Shown: positions 30,442-39,452, counted from the stretch's first letter. The stretch: 40,217 nt of DNA from Nonomuraea turkmeniaca (GCF_005889735.1 NZ_VCKY01000085.1:1-40217); one strand, 5' to 3'. Notes: a model not told the origin generated them from the sequence alone. Program-made: numbers and translations.

Positions 30442-31881
30442 ATGCAGCTGGCCGTCAAGCCCGAGCACGTCTTCGACCGGGACGAGGAGTGGGCGACCCT
30501 GGTCGGGTTCGCCACGTCGCCGAGCCCGGACGAGCGGCTTGGCATCGTCAGCGGCAGACGCCGCCAAGGAAAGACCTTCCTTCTCGATGCTCTGGTCCAG
30601 GAAGTCGAAGGGTTCATCTTCAGCGCGGTGGAGGAGACGGAGGCTGAGGCGCTGACCCGCTTCGGCCAGGAGCTGGCCGTGAGGGTCGGAGGCGGACGAT
30701 TCGCCTTCGCGAACTGGAACGAGGCGCTGGAGCGACTGTTCACCGTCGTCCAGGAAGGGCTCATCGTGATCGACGAGTTCCCCTACCTGACCAAGGCGTC
30801 ACCGTCGCTGCCCTCGTTGATCCAGCGTGCTCTGGGCCCCGGCGGATATGCCCGGCGAGGCAGTGCGCGCCTGCTGCTGTGCGGTTCAGCAATAGGCGTG
30901 ATGGGCGGCCTCCTCGCGGGTAATGCGCCGCTGCGGGGGCGGGCGAGCCTTGAGCTGATGGTGCGGCCGCTGGACCATCGGGCATCGGCGACGTTCTGGG
31001 GGATCGACGATCCGCGCCTGGCGGTGCTGGTCCACTCCATCGTGGGTGGCACCCCGGCGTACCGGCGCGAGTTCGTGGTCGACGACGCCCCGGCATCGAT
31101 GGAGGACTTTGACGCGTGGGTCGTGCGGACCGTGCTCAATCGGCACAGACCGCTGTTCCGGGAGGCCCGCTATCTGCTCGCCGAGGAGGCCGACATCCGC
31201 GACATGGCCTTGTATCACGCGGTTCTCGGCGCGATCGCATCAGGGAACGCCACGCGGGGCGGCATCGCCAATTACATGGGACGGAAGTCTCCGGACATCG
31301 GGCATCCGCTCGCAGTGCTGGAGGACTCCCACCTGATCGTCCGTGAGGCCGACGCCTTCAGGAAGGGAAGGACCCATTTCCGCATCTGCGAGCCGTTGAT
31401 CGTCTTCTATGAGGCTGTGATGCGGAGGGAGTGGCCCCGGCTGGAACGCGGCATGTCCGAGCCGGCCTGGCGCGATTCCCGCGCGAGATTCCTGTCTCAG
31501 GTGGTCGGGCCGCACTTCGAGAGCCTGTGCAGGGAGTGGGCCATGCGCGCCGGGCGTGAGGTATTCGGCGAGTCTCCCGGAGAGGTGGCGGCCGGCACCA
31601 TCGCGGACCCGGCCAATAGGACGCAGATTGAGATCGACGTGGCGGTTCTCGGTCCGGAGGAGCAGGGGCGACCGCGGCGCGTGCTGTCCTTGGGAGAGGT
31701 CAAGTGGGACACGGTGATGACGGCAAGGCGCGTGGAACGGCTCCGGCGAGCGCGCGACCTGCTGTCGGTCAAGGGATACGACACCAGCGGCACGGTGCTC
31801 GCCTGCTACGGCGGAGCAGGCTTCCAGGAGGACATTCCTGGGGAGGTCCGCCTGATCGGTCCGGAGGACCTCTACGCGTGA
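30442..31881 (+). CDS. ATPase_2-type P-loop ATPase with DUF234 PD-(D/E)XK-like tail
   Basis: A 479-residue STAND/AAA-like ATPase of the archaeal-ATPase group. Walker A GRRRQGKT is at 38-45, Walker B IVIDEFPYL at about 109-117, and a sensor-like LLLCGSAIG follows. Residues ~240-330 look like a winged helix (NATRGGIANYMGRKSPDIGHPLAVL). The C terminus has the DUF234 pattern with Asp399 (IEIDVAVL) and Glu419-x-Lys421 (GEVKW), the layout of a PD-(D/E)XK nuclease core. Function in bacteria is poorly known; DNA processing, defence or mobile-element links are possible. The ATG at 30442 has no Shine-Dalgarno and a -10 six bases upstream. Codon bias is weaker than in its neighbours, hinting at transfer. 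No partner toxin or methylase gene is adjacent. Confidence 0.85.
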   Translation: MQLAVKPEHVFDRDEEWATLVGFATSPSPDERLGIVSGRRRQGKTFLLDALVQEVEGFIFSAVEETEAEALTRFGQELAVRVGGGRFAFANWNEALERLFTVVQEGLIVIDEFPYLTKASPSLPSLIQRALGPGGYARRGSARLLLCGSAIGVMGGLLAGNAPLRGRASLELMVRPLDHRASATFWGIDDPRLAVLVHSIVGGTPAYRREFVVDDAPASMEDFDAWVVRTVLNRHRPLFREARYLLAEEADIRDMALYHAVLGAIASGNATRGGIANYMGRKSPDIGHPLAVLEDSHLIVREADAFRKGRTHFRICEPLIVFYEAVMRREWPRLERGMSEPAWRDSRARFLSQVVGPHFESLCREWAMRAGREVFGESPGEVAAGTIADPANRTQIEIDVAVLGPEEQGRPRRVLSLGEVKWDTVMTARRVERLRRARDLLSVKGYDTSGTVLACYGGAGFQEDIPGEVRLIGPEDLYA

Positions 31882-31897
31882 CACCGGTCGCGCCGGC

Positions 31898-31930
31898 AAG
31901 GGGTGGGTGCGCGTGGGCGACCCACCCCTT
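31898..31930. terminator. Bidirectional terminator between ATPase and protease 1
   Basis: AAGGGGTGGGT and ACCCACCCCTT are perfect 11-bp arms with an 11-base loop, located in the 56-bp gap between convergent stops. Confidence 0.75.
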
Positions 31931-31937
31931 GTGACCG

Positions 31938-33296
31938 TCAGAGGCGGCTGCGGAGCGCGGCGTAGACGTTGATCCTGGGGGTTGTCACCTCAGCGCCTGC
32001 GCTGGGGTAAGTGATCGGCTTGCCGGTGCTCTTCAGGGCTTCCAGGAGTTGGTCCACTCCTGCCCGGCGGTGCTTCTGGTGCAAGAGGGCGAAGGCGCCC
32101 GCCACGTGGGGGGTGGCCATCGAGGTGCCGCTCAGGGCCGCGTACGAGTCGCCCACGATGGCCGCCGTGATGGTCACCCCGGGGGCGAAGACGTCCAGCA
32201 GGGGGCCGCGGTTGGAGAACGCGGCCACGGCGTCCTGCTTGTCCGTGGCGCCCACTGCGACGGTGTTGGAGACGCACGCCGGCCAGGACACCGACGCGTC
32301 GTAGCCGTTGTTGCCCGAAGCCACCACGGTCGCCACGCCCTTGGCCAGGAGCTTGTCCACCTCGGCCTTGAAGTCGGCCCCGTCCCCCTCGTCGCAGGCC
32401 GTTTCGTACTTGCCGCCGCCCAGGCTCAGATTCACCGAGGCCAGGTTGTGCTGGTCGGCCAGCATGTCCGCGTACGCCATCCCGGTCAGGATCGACGAGT
32501 CGTACGCCAGGACGCAGACGGGGCGGCCCGCGCAGTACGGCGAGTTCTCGAAGCGGCTGAAGACCTGGACGGGGATGATCTCGGCCTTCGGGGCGACGCC
32601 GTTGGCGGCGAGGCCGCTCGTGGCCTGGCCGGCCGCGATGCCCGCCACGTGCGTGCCGTGGTAGCACAGGCCGTACTGCGGCTGCGGCGCCCCCGTCATG
32701 CACGCCGCGGTCTCGGCGTCCGCGGCCCCGTCGCCGATCTGGAACTGGCTGCCGTTCGGGCACAGCGGTGTGGAGCCGTCGGCGGGGTCGGAGGCCGAGA
32801 AGCAGGCCTGGCTCACGATGCGGTCGCCGAAGGCGGGGTGGTCCTTGTCGATGCCCGTGTCGAGGATGGCGACGGCCGTGCCACTGCCCGTGTACCCCCG
32901 CCGGTGCGCCTTGTCGGCCTCGATCAGCGGGATGCTCTGCACCAGCGTGGGCTCGTTGAGCTTGTCCTTGCGGATGGAGACGACGTCGGCCTGCTCGGCG
33001 ATCTTCTCGAGCTCGGCACGGGTGCCGCGGTAGACGAAGAAGTCCAGTTTGCCGGCGACCTCGGAGGGCGGCTCCGCGGAGACGTTCTTCCTGTCCTGCT
33101 TGACCTGTTCCGCGGTGGCCTGCGCTGACTTGACCTGAGTGGGCTGCTGGACGCGGACGATGGCGCGGTGCTCGCCGGTCGCCGTGATCTGAGGGTCGAT
33201 CTTGGACCCTGGGTCGGCGAACGCGGGTGTGGCGCCGAGCGTGGCCGAGGTGGCGGCTAACACGATCGCGCCGGCCAGCAGAGACGGGAGTCTCAA
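31938..33296 (-). CDS. Secreted S8 family serine peptidase (subtilase paralogue 1)
   Basis: A 452-residue exported subtilisin-like protease. A signal peptide (1-27, AFA site) is followed by an I9-like propeptide (~40-115: EHRAIVRVQQ, VVSIRKDK). The catalytic domain has Asp146 (AILDTGID), His213 (CYHGTHVAG), the oxyanion Asn in ASGNNG and Ser392 (GTSMATPHVAG). Four or more paired Cys suggest disulfides. There is no C-terminal extension. The start is TTG at 33296, supported by GGAGGAG just upstream and the same RLPSLL-type N terminus as its paralogues. A promoter is visible 37-64 bp upstream. It is the first of three same-strand paralogues, each apparently with its own transcription unit. Confidence 0.92.
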   Translation of the reverse strand: MRLPSLLAGAIVLAATSATLGATPAFADPGSKIDPQITATGEHRAIVRVQQPTQVKSAQATAEQVKQDRKNVSAEPPSEVAGKLDFFVYRGTRAELEKIAEQADVVSIRKDKLNEPTLVQSIPLIEADKAHRRGYTGSGTAVAILDTGIDKDHPAFGDRIVSQACFSASDPADGSTPLCPNGSQFQIGDGAADAETAACMTGAPQPQYGLCYHGTHVAGIAAGQATSGLAANGVAPKAEIIPVQVFSRFENSPYCAGRPVCVLAYDSSILTGMAYADMLADQHNLASVNLSLGGGKYETACDEGDGADFKAEVDKLLAKGVATVVASGNNGYDASVSWPACVSNTVAVGATDKQDAVAAFSNRGPLLDVFAPGVTITAAIVGDSYAALSGTSMATPHVAGAFALLHQKHRRAGVDQLLEALKSTGKPITYPSAGAEVTTPRINVYAALRSRL

Positions 33297-33332
33297 CTGC
33301 TCCTCCGGGGGTCAGGGGGCGTTTGCTCCAGG

Positions 33333-33360
33333 AGTGTAGTAATCGGACCGTTGATGTCAG
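33333..33360 (-). promoter_or_regulatory. Promoter of subtilase paralogue 1
   Basis: On the minus strand CTGACA (33360-33355) and TACACT (33338-33333) are spaced by 16 bp, a fair housekeeping match 37 bp before the TTG start. Confidence 0.45.
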
Positions 33361-33421
33361 AGGGGCGGGTGGGTTCCGTTACCGCTTCTTGTTCTGTATG
33401 CGGTGATTTCCCGACATGTGG

Positions 33422-33446
33422 AAGGGCCGGAATCCGGCCGGCCCTT
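33422..33446 (-). terminator. Terminator after subtilase paralogue 2
   Basis: AAGGGCCGG and CCGGCCCTT form a perfect 9-bp stem with a 7-base loop, 20 bp after the stop codon of paralogue 2. No long T-run follows. Confidence 0.6.
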
Positions 33447-33465
33447 GCGCGTCGCCCTCCACGGA

Positions 33466-34899
33466 TCACGCGGCGGCGCGTGCGCCGGCGGTGGCGCGCT
33501 CGGCGTCGATTCGCGACGTGATCGTGGGGGTGCCTCCGGCGTTGTACTGGATGACCGTGCCGGTGCCCTGCAGCCGCTGCAGGTTCTGCGCGACCGAGTT
33601 TTGGGGGAAGGCCTGCTTCAGCAGCGCGAACATGCCCGCCACGTGCGGCGCGGCCATCGACGTGCCGCTCTTCTCGCTGTACGCCCCGCCGGGCACCGCC
33701 GAGTTGATGCGTACGCCTGGCGCGAACAGGTCCACCAGCGGCCCCCGGTTCGTGAAGGAGGCCAGCGCGTCGGCGTCATCCGTGGCGCCCACGGCGATGG
33801 CGGTGGAGATGCAGGCGGGGGCGGCGACGCCGTTCGAGAAGCCGTTGTTGCCGGCCGCCACCACCGGCGCCACGCCCAGTCCCACCAGCGTGTCGAACTC
33901 CGGTTTGACCGCGGCGGCGCTGGCGTTGCCGTCGCACGCGGCGGTGTGCGGGCCGCCGCCGCCCAGGCTCATGTTCACCGCCGCGACGTTGTACGTCCTG
34001 GCCACCCTGGCCACGTACTCGAGCGCCAGCTTCTGATCGGAGGTGTAGCTCAGGAAACACGGCGGCATGGTGCCGCCGATCATGCAGGTCAGCGGGTTGT
34101 CCACGCGGCTGAAGACCTGGATGGCCAGGATGCCGGCCTCCGGCGCGACCCCGTTGGCGGGGGCGCCGGTGGCCATCTTGCCTGCCGCGATGCCGGCCAC
34201 GTGCGAGCCGTGGGAGCAGGCGCTCGTCCCGTTGACCATGCACTGCGCGGTCTCCGCGTCCGCCGCGCCCGCGCCCGTCTGGCTGGGCTGGTTGTTCGGG
34301 CAGAGCGAGACCGTGCCGTCGCTGGCGTCGGACGAGGAGAAGCACGCCTCGTGCACCAGCCGGCGGGTGAAGAAGCCATGGTCGCGGTCGATGCCCGTGT
34401 CGAGAACGGCGACCGTCGTGCCCCTGCCGGTCCAGCCTGCGCTGTTCGCCCGGTTCGAGCGGATGAGGGCGGTGCTGGCGTCGAGGGTGGGCGGGTGCAA
34501 CTCGTCCTTGTAGACCGAGTGGACGCGGCCGTCCTGCTGGAGCTTGGCGAGCGTCAGTCGATCCACTTCGGCGACGAAGAAGTTCGGCGACGCTGCCGAC
34601 TCCAGGACCCGGCTGCCCTCGGAGGCCTGTTCGAGGTCGCTGGCGACGGCTTCGACGCTCTGGCCGGGCTTGAGCTGGATGATGGAGCGGACCCTGGTCT
34701 TGGCCTGGATCTCGCTGACGAGCGTGGGACTGATGAGCGGGCCGGTCGACTCGGGCGTGGCAGGCGGGCCCGGCGTGTCGGCGGTTTCGGCGCTGCTGGG
34801 CGTGTCGGTGGCGTCGGCGCGGAGCGCCGGGGTCGTGCAGAGCACGGCGGATGCGGTGGCCAGCGCGGTCGCGCTGACCAGCAAGGACCGTAGCCTCAC
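33466..34899 (-). CDS. Secreted S8 family serine peptidase (subtilase paralogue 2)
   Basis: A 477-residue exported subtilisin-like protease, clearly paralogous to its neighbours. The signal peptide (1-28, ALRA site) leads to a Thr/Pro-rich stretch (30-55) and an I9-like propeptide (VRSIIQLKPG to VHSVYKDE). The triad is Asp167 (AVLDTGID), His230 (CSHGSHVAG, with Ser where the paralogues have Thr) and Ser414 (GTSMAAPHVAG). The oxyanion Asn is in AAGNNG. The start is GTG at 34899 with GGAGG upstream; the longer open frame to 35067 is rejected because it places 56 non-signal residues before the signal peptide. The 169 bp between it and paralogue 1 hold its terminator and the paralogue 1 promoter. 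Confidence 0.92.
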   Translation of the reverse strand: MRLRSLLVSATALATASAVLCTTPALRADATDTPSSAETADTPGPPATPESTGPLISPTLVSEIQAKTRVRSIIQLKPGQSVEAVASDLEQASEGSRVLESAASPNFFVAEVDRLTLAKLQQDGRVHSVYKDELHPPTLDASTALIRSNRANSAGWTGRGTTVAVLDTGIDRDHGFFTRRLVHEACFSSSDASDGTVSLCPNNQPSQTGAGAADAETAQCMVNGTSACSHGSHVAGIAAGKMATGAPANGVAPEAGILAIQVFSRVDNPLTCMIGGTMPPCFLSYTSDQKLALEYVARVARTYNVAAVNMSLGGGGPHTAACDGNASAAAVKPEFDTLVGLGVAPVVAAGNNGFSNGVAAPACISTAIAVGATDDADALASFTNRGPLVDLFAPGVRINSAVPGGAYSEKSGTSMAAPHVAGMFALLKQAFPQNSVAQNLQRLQGTGTVIQYNAGGTPTITSRIDAERATAGARAAA

Positions 34900-35069
34900 T
34901 GTTTCCTCCGAGGAGCGGCTGTGACGTGGCTGAGGCTGGAGCCGTGAAGCTTTTCCGGCTCCCGGCTTGCGTACAGCCGCATACATCCCCACCTGCGACA
35001 ACTGTGATGTCAGTGACGTATGTGACCCAGATAAACGTTGGAGGCTCTTTTGCTTTATTGCGGCCAAGA

Positions 35070-35101
35070 GAAGAGCCGGTCAGGTCACTGACCGGCTCTT
35101 C
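35070..35101 (-). terminator. Strong stem-loop after subtilase paralogue 3
   Basis: GAAGAGCCGGTCAG and CTGACCGGCTCTTC are perfect 14-bp arms with a four-base loop, 11 bp after the paralogue 3 stop codon. The rest of the 212-bp gap before paralogue 2 shows no gene. Confidence 0.85.
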
Positions 35102-35111
35102 ATGTAATTAC

Positions 35112-37007
35112 CTACTTGACGGTTTTGAGGACATTCTTCGTCGCCTTCTTCAGCGCCGCCGCGGACGGCTTGCTGCTCAGCCGCACCTTCTCGGCGGCGG
35201 TCAGCGTCGTGGTGCCGTTCGTGCCGTGCGCCCAGTTCAGCCAGGCCGTCAGCAGCGCGCTGTCGAGCTTGGCCTTTCCGGTCTTGGTGTTCTTCAGCAC
35301 CCGGTACGCCTTGCCCAGCGACGACGCCTTCGTCAGCTCGGGGAACACCTTGCTCGACTTGCTGATCAGCTTCAGGTAGCAGGTCAGCGTGGCGTCGGGA
35401 ATCGTGCCGCTGCTGCGGTGGATCTCCACGGCCCACGCCTTGGCCTGCATCTTCGTGGCGGCGGTGCCGCGTGTGCAGACCGCGGCCGTGGTCGCCGGCG
35501 TCGGCGTGACGGTCACCGTGACCGTGACGGTCGGCAGCGGGATCGGCGAGGTGGACGACGACGGCTCATCGGAAGGGTCGTCGGTGGGGATGTCCGTGGG
35601 CTCGTCGGAAGGTTCGGGGCTCGGGCCGCTCTCCGTGGGGCCGGGCTCCGGCGGAGCGACCGGGATCTGCGTGATGGGCGGCTGCGGCGTCGCCCCGGCC
35701 AGTGCCGCGGCCAGGTCCAGGCGCGGCGTGGTGACCTGCGCGCCGTTGGCCTGGTACACGTACGGCCGGCCGGTCGTCTTCAACGTGTTGATCAGATCGG
35801 GCATCGCCGTCTGGGGAGCGGCCTGCTTCATCAGCGCCAGGGCTCCGGCCACGTGCGGCGTGGCCATCGACGTGCCGCTGTGGACGGCCGTCACGTTGTC
35901 CGGCACCGACGACTCGACGTCCACGCCCGGCGCGAACAGGTCCACCAGCGCGCCCCGGTTGGAGAAGTCCGCGATGGCGTCGCTTCCGTCGTTCGCCCCG
36001 ACGGCCACCGCCGAGGAGATGCAGGCCGGGTACGACGCCCCTTCGAAGAACTCGTTCCCCGCGGCCACCACGGTCGCGATGCCCTTGGCCAGCAGCGCGT
36101 CGATCTTCGGTTTGAAGATCGTGCCCTCTTCGCCGGCGTCGCACTCGGTCTCCGACACCATGCCGCCCAGGCTCAGGTTCACCGCGGCGAGCGGCTGGGT
36201 CAGCCCGGCCACGTAGTCCATGGCCAGCCGCAGCGACGACTCGAAGGCCAGCAGGCACGACGGCTCACCGCAGACGTCCTCGTCGTTGACCCGGCTGAAG
36301 ACCTGCACCGCCACGATGCCGGCGCCCGGCGCCACACCGCCCGTGCCGGCCGCGATGCCCGCGACGTGGGTGCCGTGTTCACACAGGTTCGTCCCGCCGG
36401 CCAGACACTTCGCCGTCATGGCGTCGGCCGCTCCGGCCCCGATCTGCTCCGGCTGCCCGTTCGGGCAGAGCGACTCCACGCCGCTCTCCACGGCCGAGAA
36501 GCACGCCTCGGCCACGATCCGGTTGCCGAACCACGGGTGGTCGCGGTCGATGCCGGTGTCGAGCACGGCCACCGCCTGGCCGGTCCCGGTGAAGCCCTTG
36601 CCGTGGGCCTGGTCGGCGCCGATCAGCTTGAGGTTGGGGGAGACGTCGGCGGGCGTGTACGTCCTGTCCCGGTGGATCGAGGTGACCCGCGGGTCCTCGG
36701 CCAGCTTGGCCAGCTCCTCCGCGGTGCCCTCGACGACCATGAACGACTGGTTCTGCGGCCGCAGCAGCACGTCCACGCTCTCGGCGGCCGCCTGGCTCGC
36801 CACGGGCTCGTTCTGCGCGGGGTCGGTCAACTCGACGATGGCCCGCTCGGTGCCGCCGTCGACGGCTAAGCCCTCCTCGACCTTGTCCTGAGCGGGGATG
36901 GTGCTACTGGGCGCTGGGGTCGGTGTCGGATCGTCTGCGTAGGCCGGGCCGGATAACGGCATCAGGGCCAGGGCGATCGAGCACACGATCAGGTGGCGAA
37001 GTCGCAC
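35112..37007 (-). CDS. Secreted S8 family serine peptidase with C-terminal extension (subtilase paralogue 3)
   Basis: A 631-residue exported subtilisin-like protease. The signal peptide (1-24, AYA site) and I9-like propeptide (ERAIVELTDP to VTSIHRDRTY) precede a catalytic domain with Asp150 (AVLDTGID), His211 (CEHGTHVAG), oxyanion Asn319 (AAGNE) and Ser380 (GTSMATPHVAG). Unlike its two paralogues it continues with a Pro/Thr/Ser/Glu-rich linker (~440-508). After that comes a ~120-residue Lys-rich region (510-631) with two Cys and a conserved-looking Trp core (AKAWAVEIHRSSG, TAWLNWAHG) that I do not recognise. It may bind the cell wall or a polymer. GTG at 37007 is chosen for GGAGGAA upstream and the RLRHLIV N terminus shared with paralogue 2. 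Confidence 0.92.
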   Translation of the reverse strand: MRLRHLIVCSIALALMPLSGPAYADDPTPTPAPSSTIPAQDKVEEGLAVDGGTERAIVELTDPAQNEPVASQAAAESVDVLLRPQNQSFMVVEGTAEELAKLAEDPRVTSIHRDRTYTPADVSPNLKLIGADQAHGKGFTGTGQAVAVLDTGIDRDHPWFGNRIVAEACFSAVESGVESLCPNGQPEQIGAGAADAMTAKCLAGGTNLCEHGTHVAGIAAGTGGVAPGAGIVAVQVFSRVNDEDVCGEPSCLLAFESSLRLAMDYVAGLTQPLAAVNLSLGGMVSETECDAGEEGTIFKPKIDALLAKGIATVVAAGNEFFEGASYPACISSAVAVGANDGSDAIADFSNRGALVDLFAPGVDVESSVPDNVTAVHSGTSMATPHVAGALALMKQAAPQTAMPDLINTLKTTGRPYVYQANGAQVTTPRLDLAAALAGATPQPPITQIPVAPPEPGPTESGPSPEPSDEPTDIPTDDPSDEPSSSTSPIPLPTVTVTVTVTPTPATTAAVCTRGTAATKMQAKAWAVEIHRSSGTIPDATLTCYLKLISKSSKVFPELTKASSLGKAYRVLKNTKTGKAKLDSALLTAWLNWAHGTNGTTTLTAAEKVRLSSKPSAAALKKATKNVLKTVK

Positions 37008-37051
37008 GCGTCTTCCTCCGAGGGGATGATCTCGGAGTTTATGGGGATTTG

Positions 37052-37077
37052 CCGGGCAGGCACAGGCCCTGGCCCGG
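37052..37077 (-). terminator. Possible stem-loop after glgB
   Basis: CCGGGC and GCCCGG arms, with further imperfect pairing inside, lie 27-52 bp after the glgB stop and 45 bp before the paralogue 3 start. No U-run follows on the minus strand. Confidence 0.35.
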
Positions 37078-37103
37078 TTTCCCACCGAACTTTCAGCGGA
37101 TGT

Positions 37104-39257
37104 TCAGAGCGTTCCCTGGTGCGTGAGCCACACCGCGCCCATCGGCGGCACCCGGAGCGTGGTGGAGTACGGGAGCCCGTGGTACGCCTCCACGACCGCC
37201 TCGACCTCCCCCATGTTGCCCACACCGCTGCCCCAGTAGTCGTAGGCGTCGGTGTTGACGGCCTCTTCCCACCGCCCCGCGTACGGCAGCCCGAGCCGGT
37301 AGTTCTCGTGCGGCCCGCCGCTGAAGTTGACCACGCACGCCACCGCGGACCCGTCGTTCGCGTAGCGGACGAACGAGAACGTGTTCCCCGCCGAGTCGTC
37401 GGCGTCGATCCACCGGAACCCGTCCGGCGAGGCGTCCTGCTGCCAGAGCGCCGGGGTCTCCTTGTAGATCCGGTTCAGGTCGCGGACCAGCCGCTGCACG
37501 CCCTGGTGCCCGTCGAACTCCAGCACCCACCAGTCCAGCCCGCGCTCCTCCGACCACTCGGAGCCCTGGCCGAACTCGCCGCCCATGAACAGCAGCTGCT
37601 TGCCCGGATGCGCCCACATGAACGCCAGCAGCGCCCGCAACTGCGCGAACCGCTGCCATTCGTCGCCGGGCATCTTGCCGAGCAGCGACCCCTTGCCGTG
37701 CACGACCTCGTCGTGGGACAGCGGCAGCACGTAGTTCTCGGAGTACGCGTACAGCAGCGAGAACGTCATCTGGTGGTGGTGATACTGGCGGAAGACCGGC
37801 TCATGGCGCAGGTATTCAAGCGTGTCGTGCATCCAGCCCATGTTCCACTTGAACCCGAACCCGAGCCCGCCCAGGTGCACCGGCCGCGACACCCCGGGCC
37901 AGGCCGTCGACTCCTCCGCCACGGTCGAGATGCCGGGCGCCTCCCGGTAGCAGACGGCGTTCATCTCCTTGAGGAAGTCGACCGCGTCGAGGTTCTCCCT
38001 GCCGCCGTAGACGTTCGGGGTCCACTCGCCCTCGCGGCGCGAGTAGTCCAGGTAGAGCATCGACGCCACCGCGTCCACCCGTAGCCCGTCGATGTGGAAC
38101 TCCTTGAGCCAGTAGAGCGCGTTGGCGACCAGGAAGTTACGCACCTCCCTGCGGCCGAAGTCGAAGACGTACGTGCCCCAGTCCGGGTGCTCGCCCCTGG
38201 CCGGGTCGGCGTGCTCGTACAGCGGGGTGCCGTCGAACCGCGCCAGCGCCCAGTCGTCCATCGGGAAGTGCGCGGGCACCCAGTCCAGCACCACGCCGAT
38301 GCCCCGCTGGTGCATGCGGTCCACGAAGTGCCGGAACTCGTCAGGGGTGCCGAACCTGGCCGTCGGCGCGTAGTACGACGTCACCTGGTAACCCCACGAC
38401 CCGCCGAACGGGTGCTCGGCCACCGGCAGCAGCTCCACGTGCGTGAACCCCATGTCGGCGACGTACTCCGACAGCTGGTCGGCCAGCTCCACGTACGTCA
38501 GCCCCGGCCGCCACGACCCCAGGTGCACCTCGTAAACGCTCATCGGCTCGGCCTGCTGGTGCTTCTCCGGCCGGTCCGTCATCCAGGCATCGTCGGCCCA
38601 GCTGTAGGAGGACTTGTCCACGACGGAGGCCGTCATCGGCGGCACCTCCGTCCGCCTGGCCATCGGGTCGGCCTTGTCACGCCATATGCCGTCCGCACCG
38701 AGGATCTGGTACTTGTACCGCTCGCCCGGCCTCAACCCGGGAATGAACAGCTCCCACACCCCCGACCGGCCCAGCGACCGCATCGGGTAGGCGGCGCCGT
38801 CCCAGTGGTTGAAGTCGCCGACGACCCTGATGCCGCGCGCGTTCGGCGCCCAGACGGAGAACGCGGTGCCGTCGACGTCCTGATGCTCCATCACCCGAGC
38901 GCCGAGCGCCTCCCACAGCCGCTCGTGCCGCCCCTCGCCAATGAGGTGCAGGTCCACCTCGCCCAGCGTCGGCCAGTGCCGGTACGGGTCCTGGAAGGTG
39001 TGCGGCTCCGCGCCGGCGTACTTGACGCTGAGCGTGTAGTCGGGCACCTTGTCCAGGCCGGGGACCGTCACCTCGAACACCCCGTGGGCCTGGTGTTTCA
39101 TGTCGTGGGCAGTGCCGTCCTCCAGCACCACCCTGACCCGTTCGGCGAGCGGGCGCAGCGCACGGAAGACCACCCCACCGGCGACAGGGTGCGCTCCGAG
39201 CACCGAGTGGGGGTCGTGGTGCGCCCCGCCCGCGAGGCGGTCGAGCTCTGTCCTCAT
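37104..39257 (-). CDS. glgB: 1,4-alpha-glucan branching enzyme GlgB
   Basis: A ~717-residue GH13 enzyme that makes alpha-1,6 branches in glycogen or related alpha-glucans. An N-terminal module (HHDPHSVLGAHP) and a CBM48 (FSVWAPNARGIRVVGDFNHWDG) precede the catalytic barrel. Barrel motifs are VLDWVPAHFP, the nucleophile Asp in GLRVDAVASM, the acid/base Glu in STVAEESTAW and the transition-state Asp in LSHDEVVHG. MGGEFGQGSEW is also family-typical. ATG at 39257 has GGGAG seven bases upstream; the ATG at 39263 is only one base from it, though either is possible. The usual GlgE-pathway partners (treS, mak, glgE) are not in the window but could lie beyond it. It is divergent from the DUF4328-type gene. 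Confidence 0.95.
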   Translation of the reverse strand: MRTELDRLAGGAHHDPHSVLGAHPVAGGVVFRALRPLAERVRVVLEDGTAHDMKHQAHGVFEVTVPGLDKVPDYTLSVKYAGAEPHTFQDPYRHWPTLGEVDLHLIGEGRHERLWEALGARVMEHQDVDGTAFSVWAPNARGIRVVGDFNHWDGAAYPMRSLGRSGVWELFIPGLRPGERYKYQILGADGIWRDKADPMARRTEVPPMTASVVDKSSYSWADDAWMTDRPEKHQQAEPMSVYEVHLGSWRPGLTYVELADQLSEYVADMGFTHVELLPVAEHPFGGSWGYQVTSYYAPTARFGTPDEFRHFVDRMHQRGIGVVLDWVPAHFPMDDWALARFDGTPLYEHADPARGEHPDWGTYVFDFGRREVRNFLVANALYWLKEFHIDGLRVDAVASMLYLDYSRREGEWTPNVYGGRENLDAVDFLKEMNAVCYREAPGISTVAEESTAWPGVSRPVHLGGLGFGFKWNMGWMHDTLEYLRHEPVFRQYHHHQMTFSLLYAYSENYVLPLSHDEVVHGKGSLLGKMPGDEWQRFAQLRALLAFMWAHPGKQLLFMGGEFGQGSEWSEERGLDWWVLEFDGHQGVQRLVRDLNRIYKETPALWQQDASPDGFRWIDADDSAGNTFSFVRYANDGSAVACVVNFSGGPHENYRLGLPYAGRWEEAVNTDAYDYWGSGVGNMGEVEAVVEAYHGLPYSTTLRVPPMGAVWLTHQGTL

Positions 39258-39452
39258 CGGCATGCTCCCAACCTTGCCCTATGATGACCGTCCATCCCAG
39301 GCACTGCCCGCTTTCACCGAGACAATCACAGAAAGTGCAAAATCCCGGCTTCATCACGACGTGACGCCGGAAGGGATAACTGATCCTTTCCATGCTCTTG
39401 GCTCGACATACTGGTGCGCTGCTCGGTCGCCCCCTCCAGAAAGGTTCGAGCC

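Noticed and set aside
35550..35640. Short repeats in the linker of subtilase paralogue 3 as a CRISPR or satellite
   Set aside because: They are in-frame codons for a Pro/Asp/Glu/Thr linker, irregular in length, with no conserved repeat-spacer layout.
34926..36869. A 647-codon plus-strand open frame opposite subtilase paralogue 3
   Set aside because: The residue make-up is Arg/Gly/His-rich with no motif, while the opposite strand encodes a complete protease with triad. It is a shadow frame.
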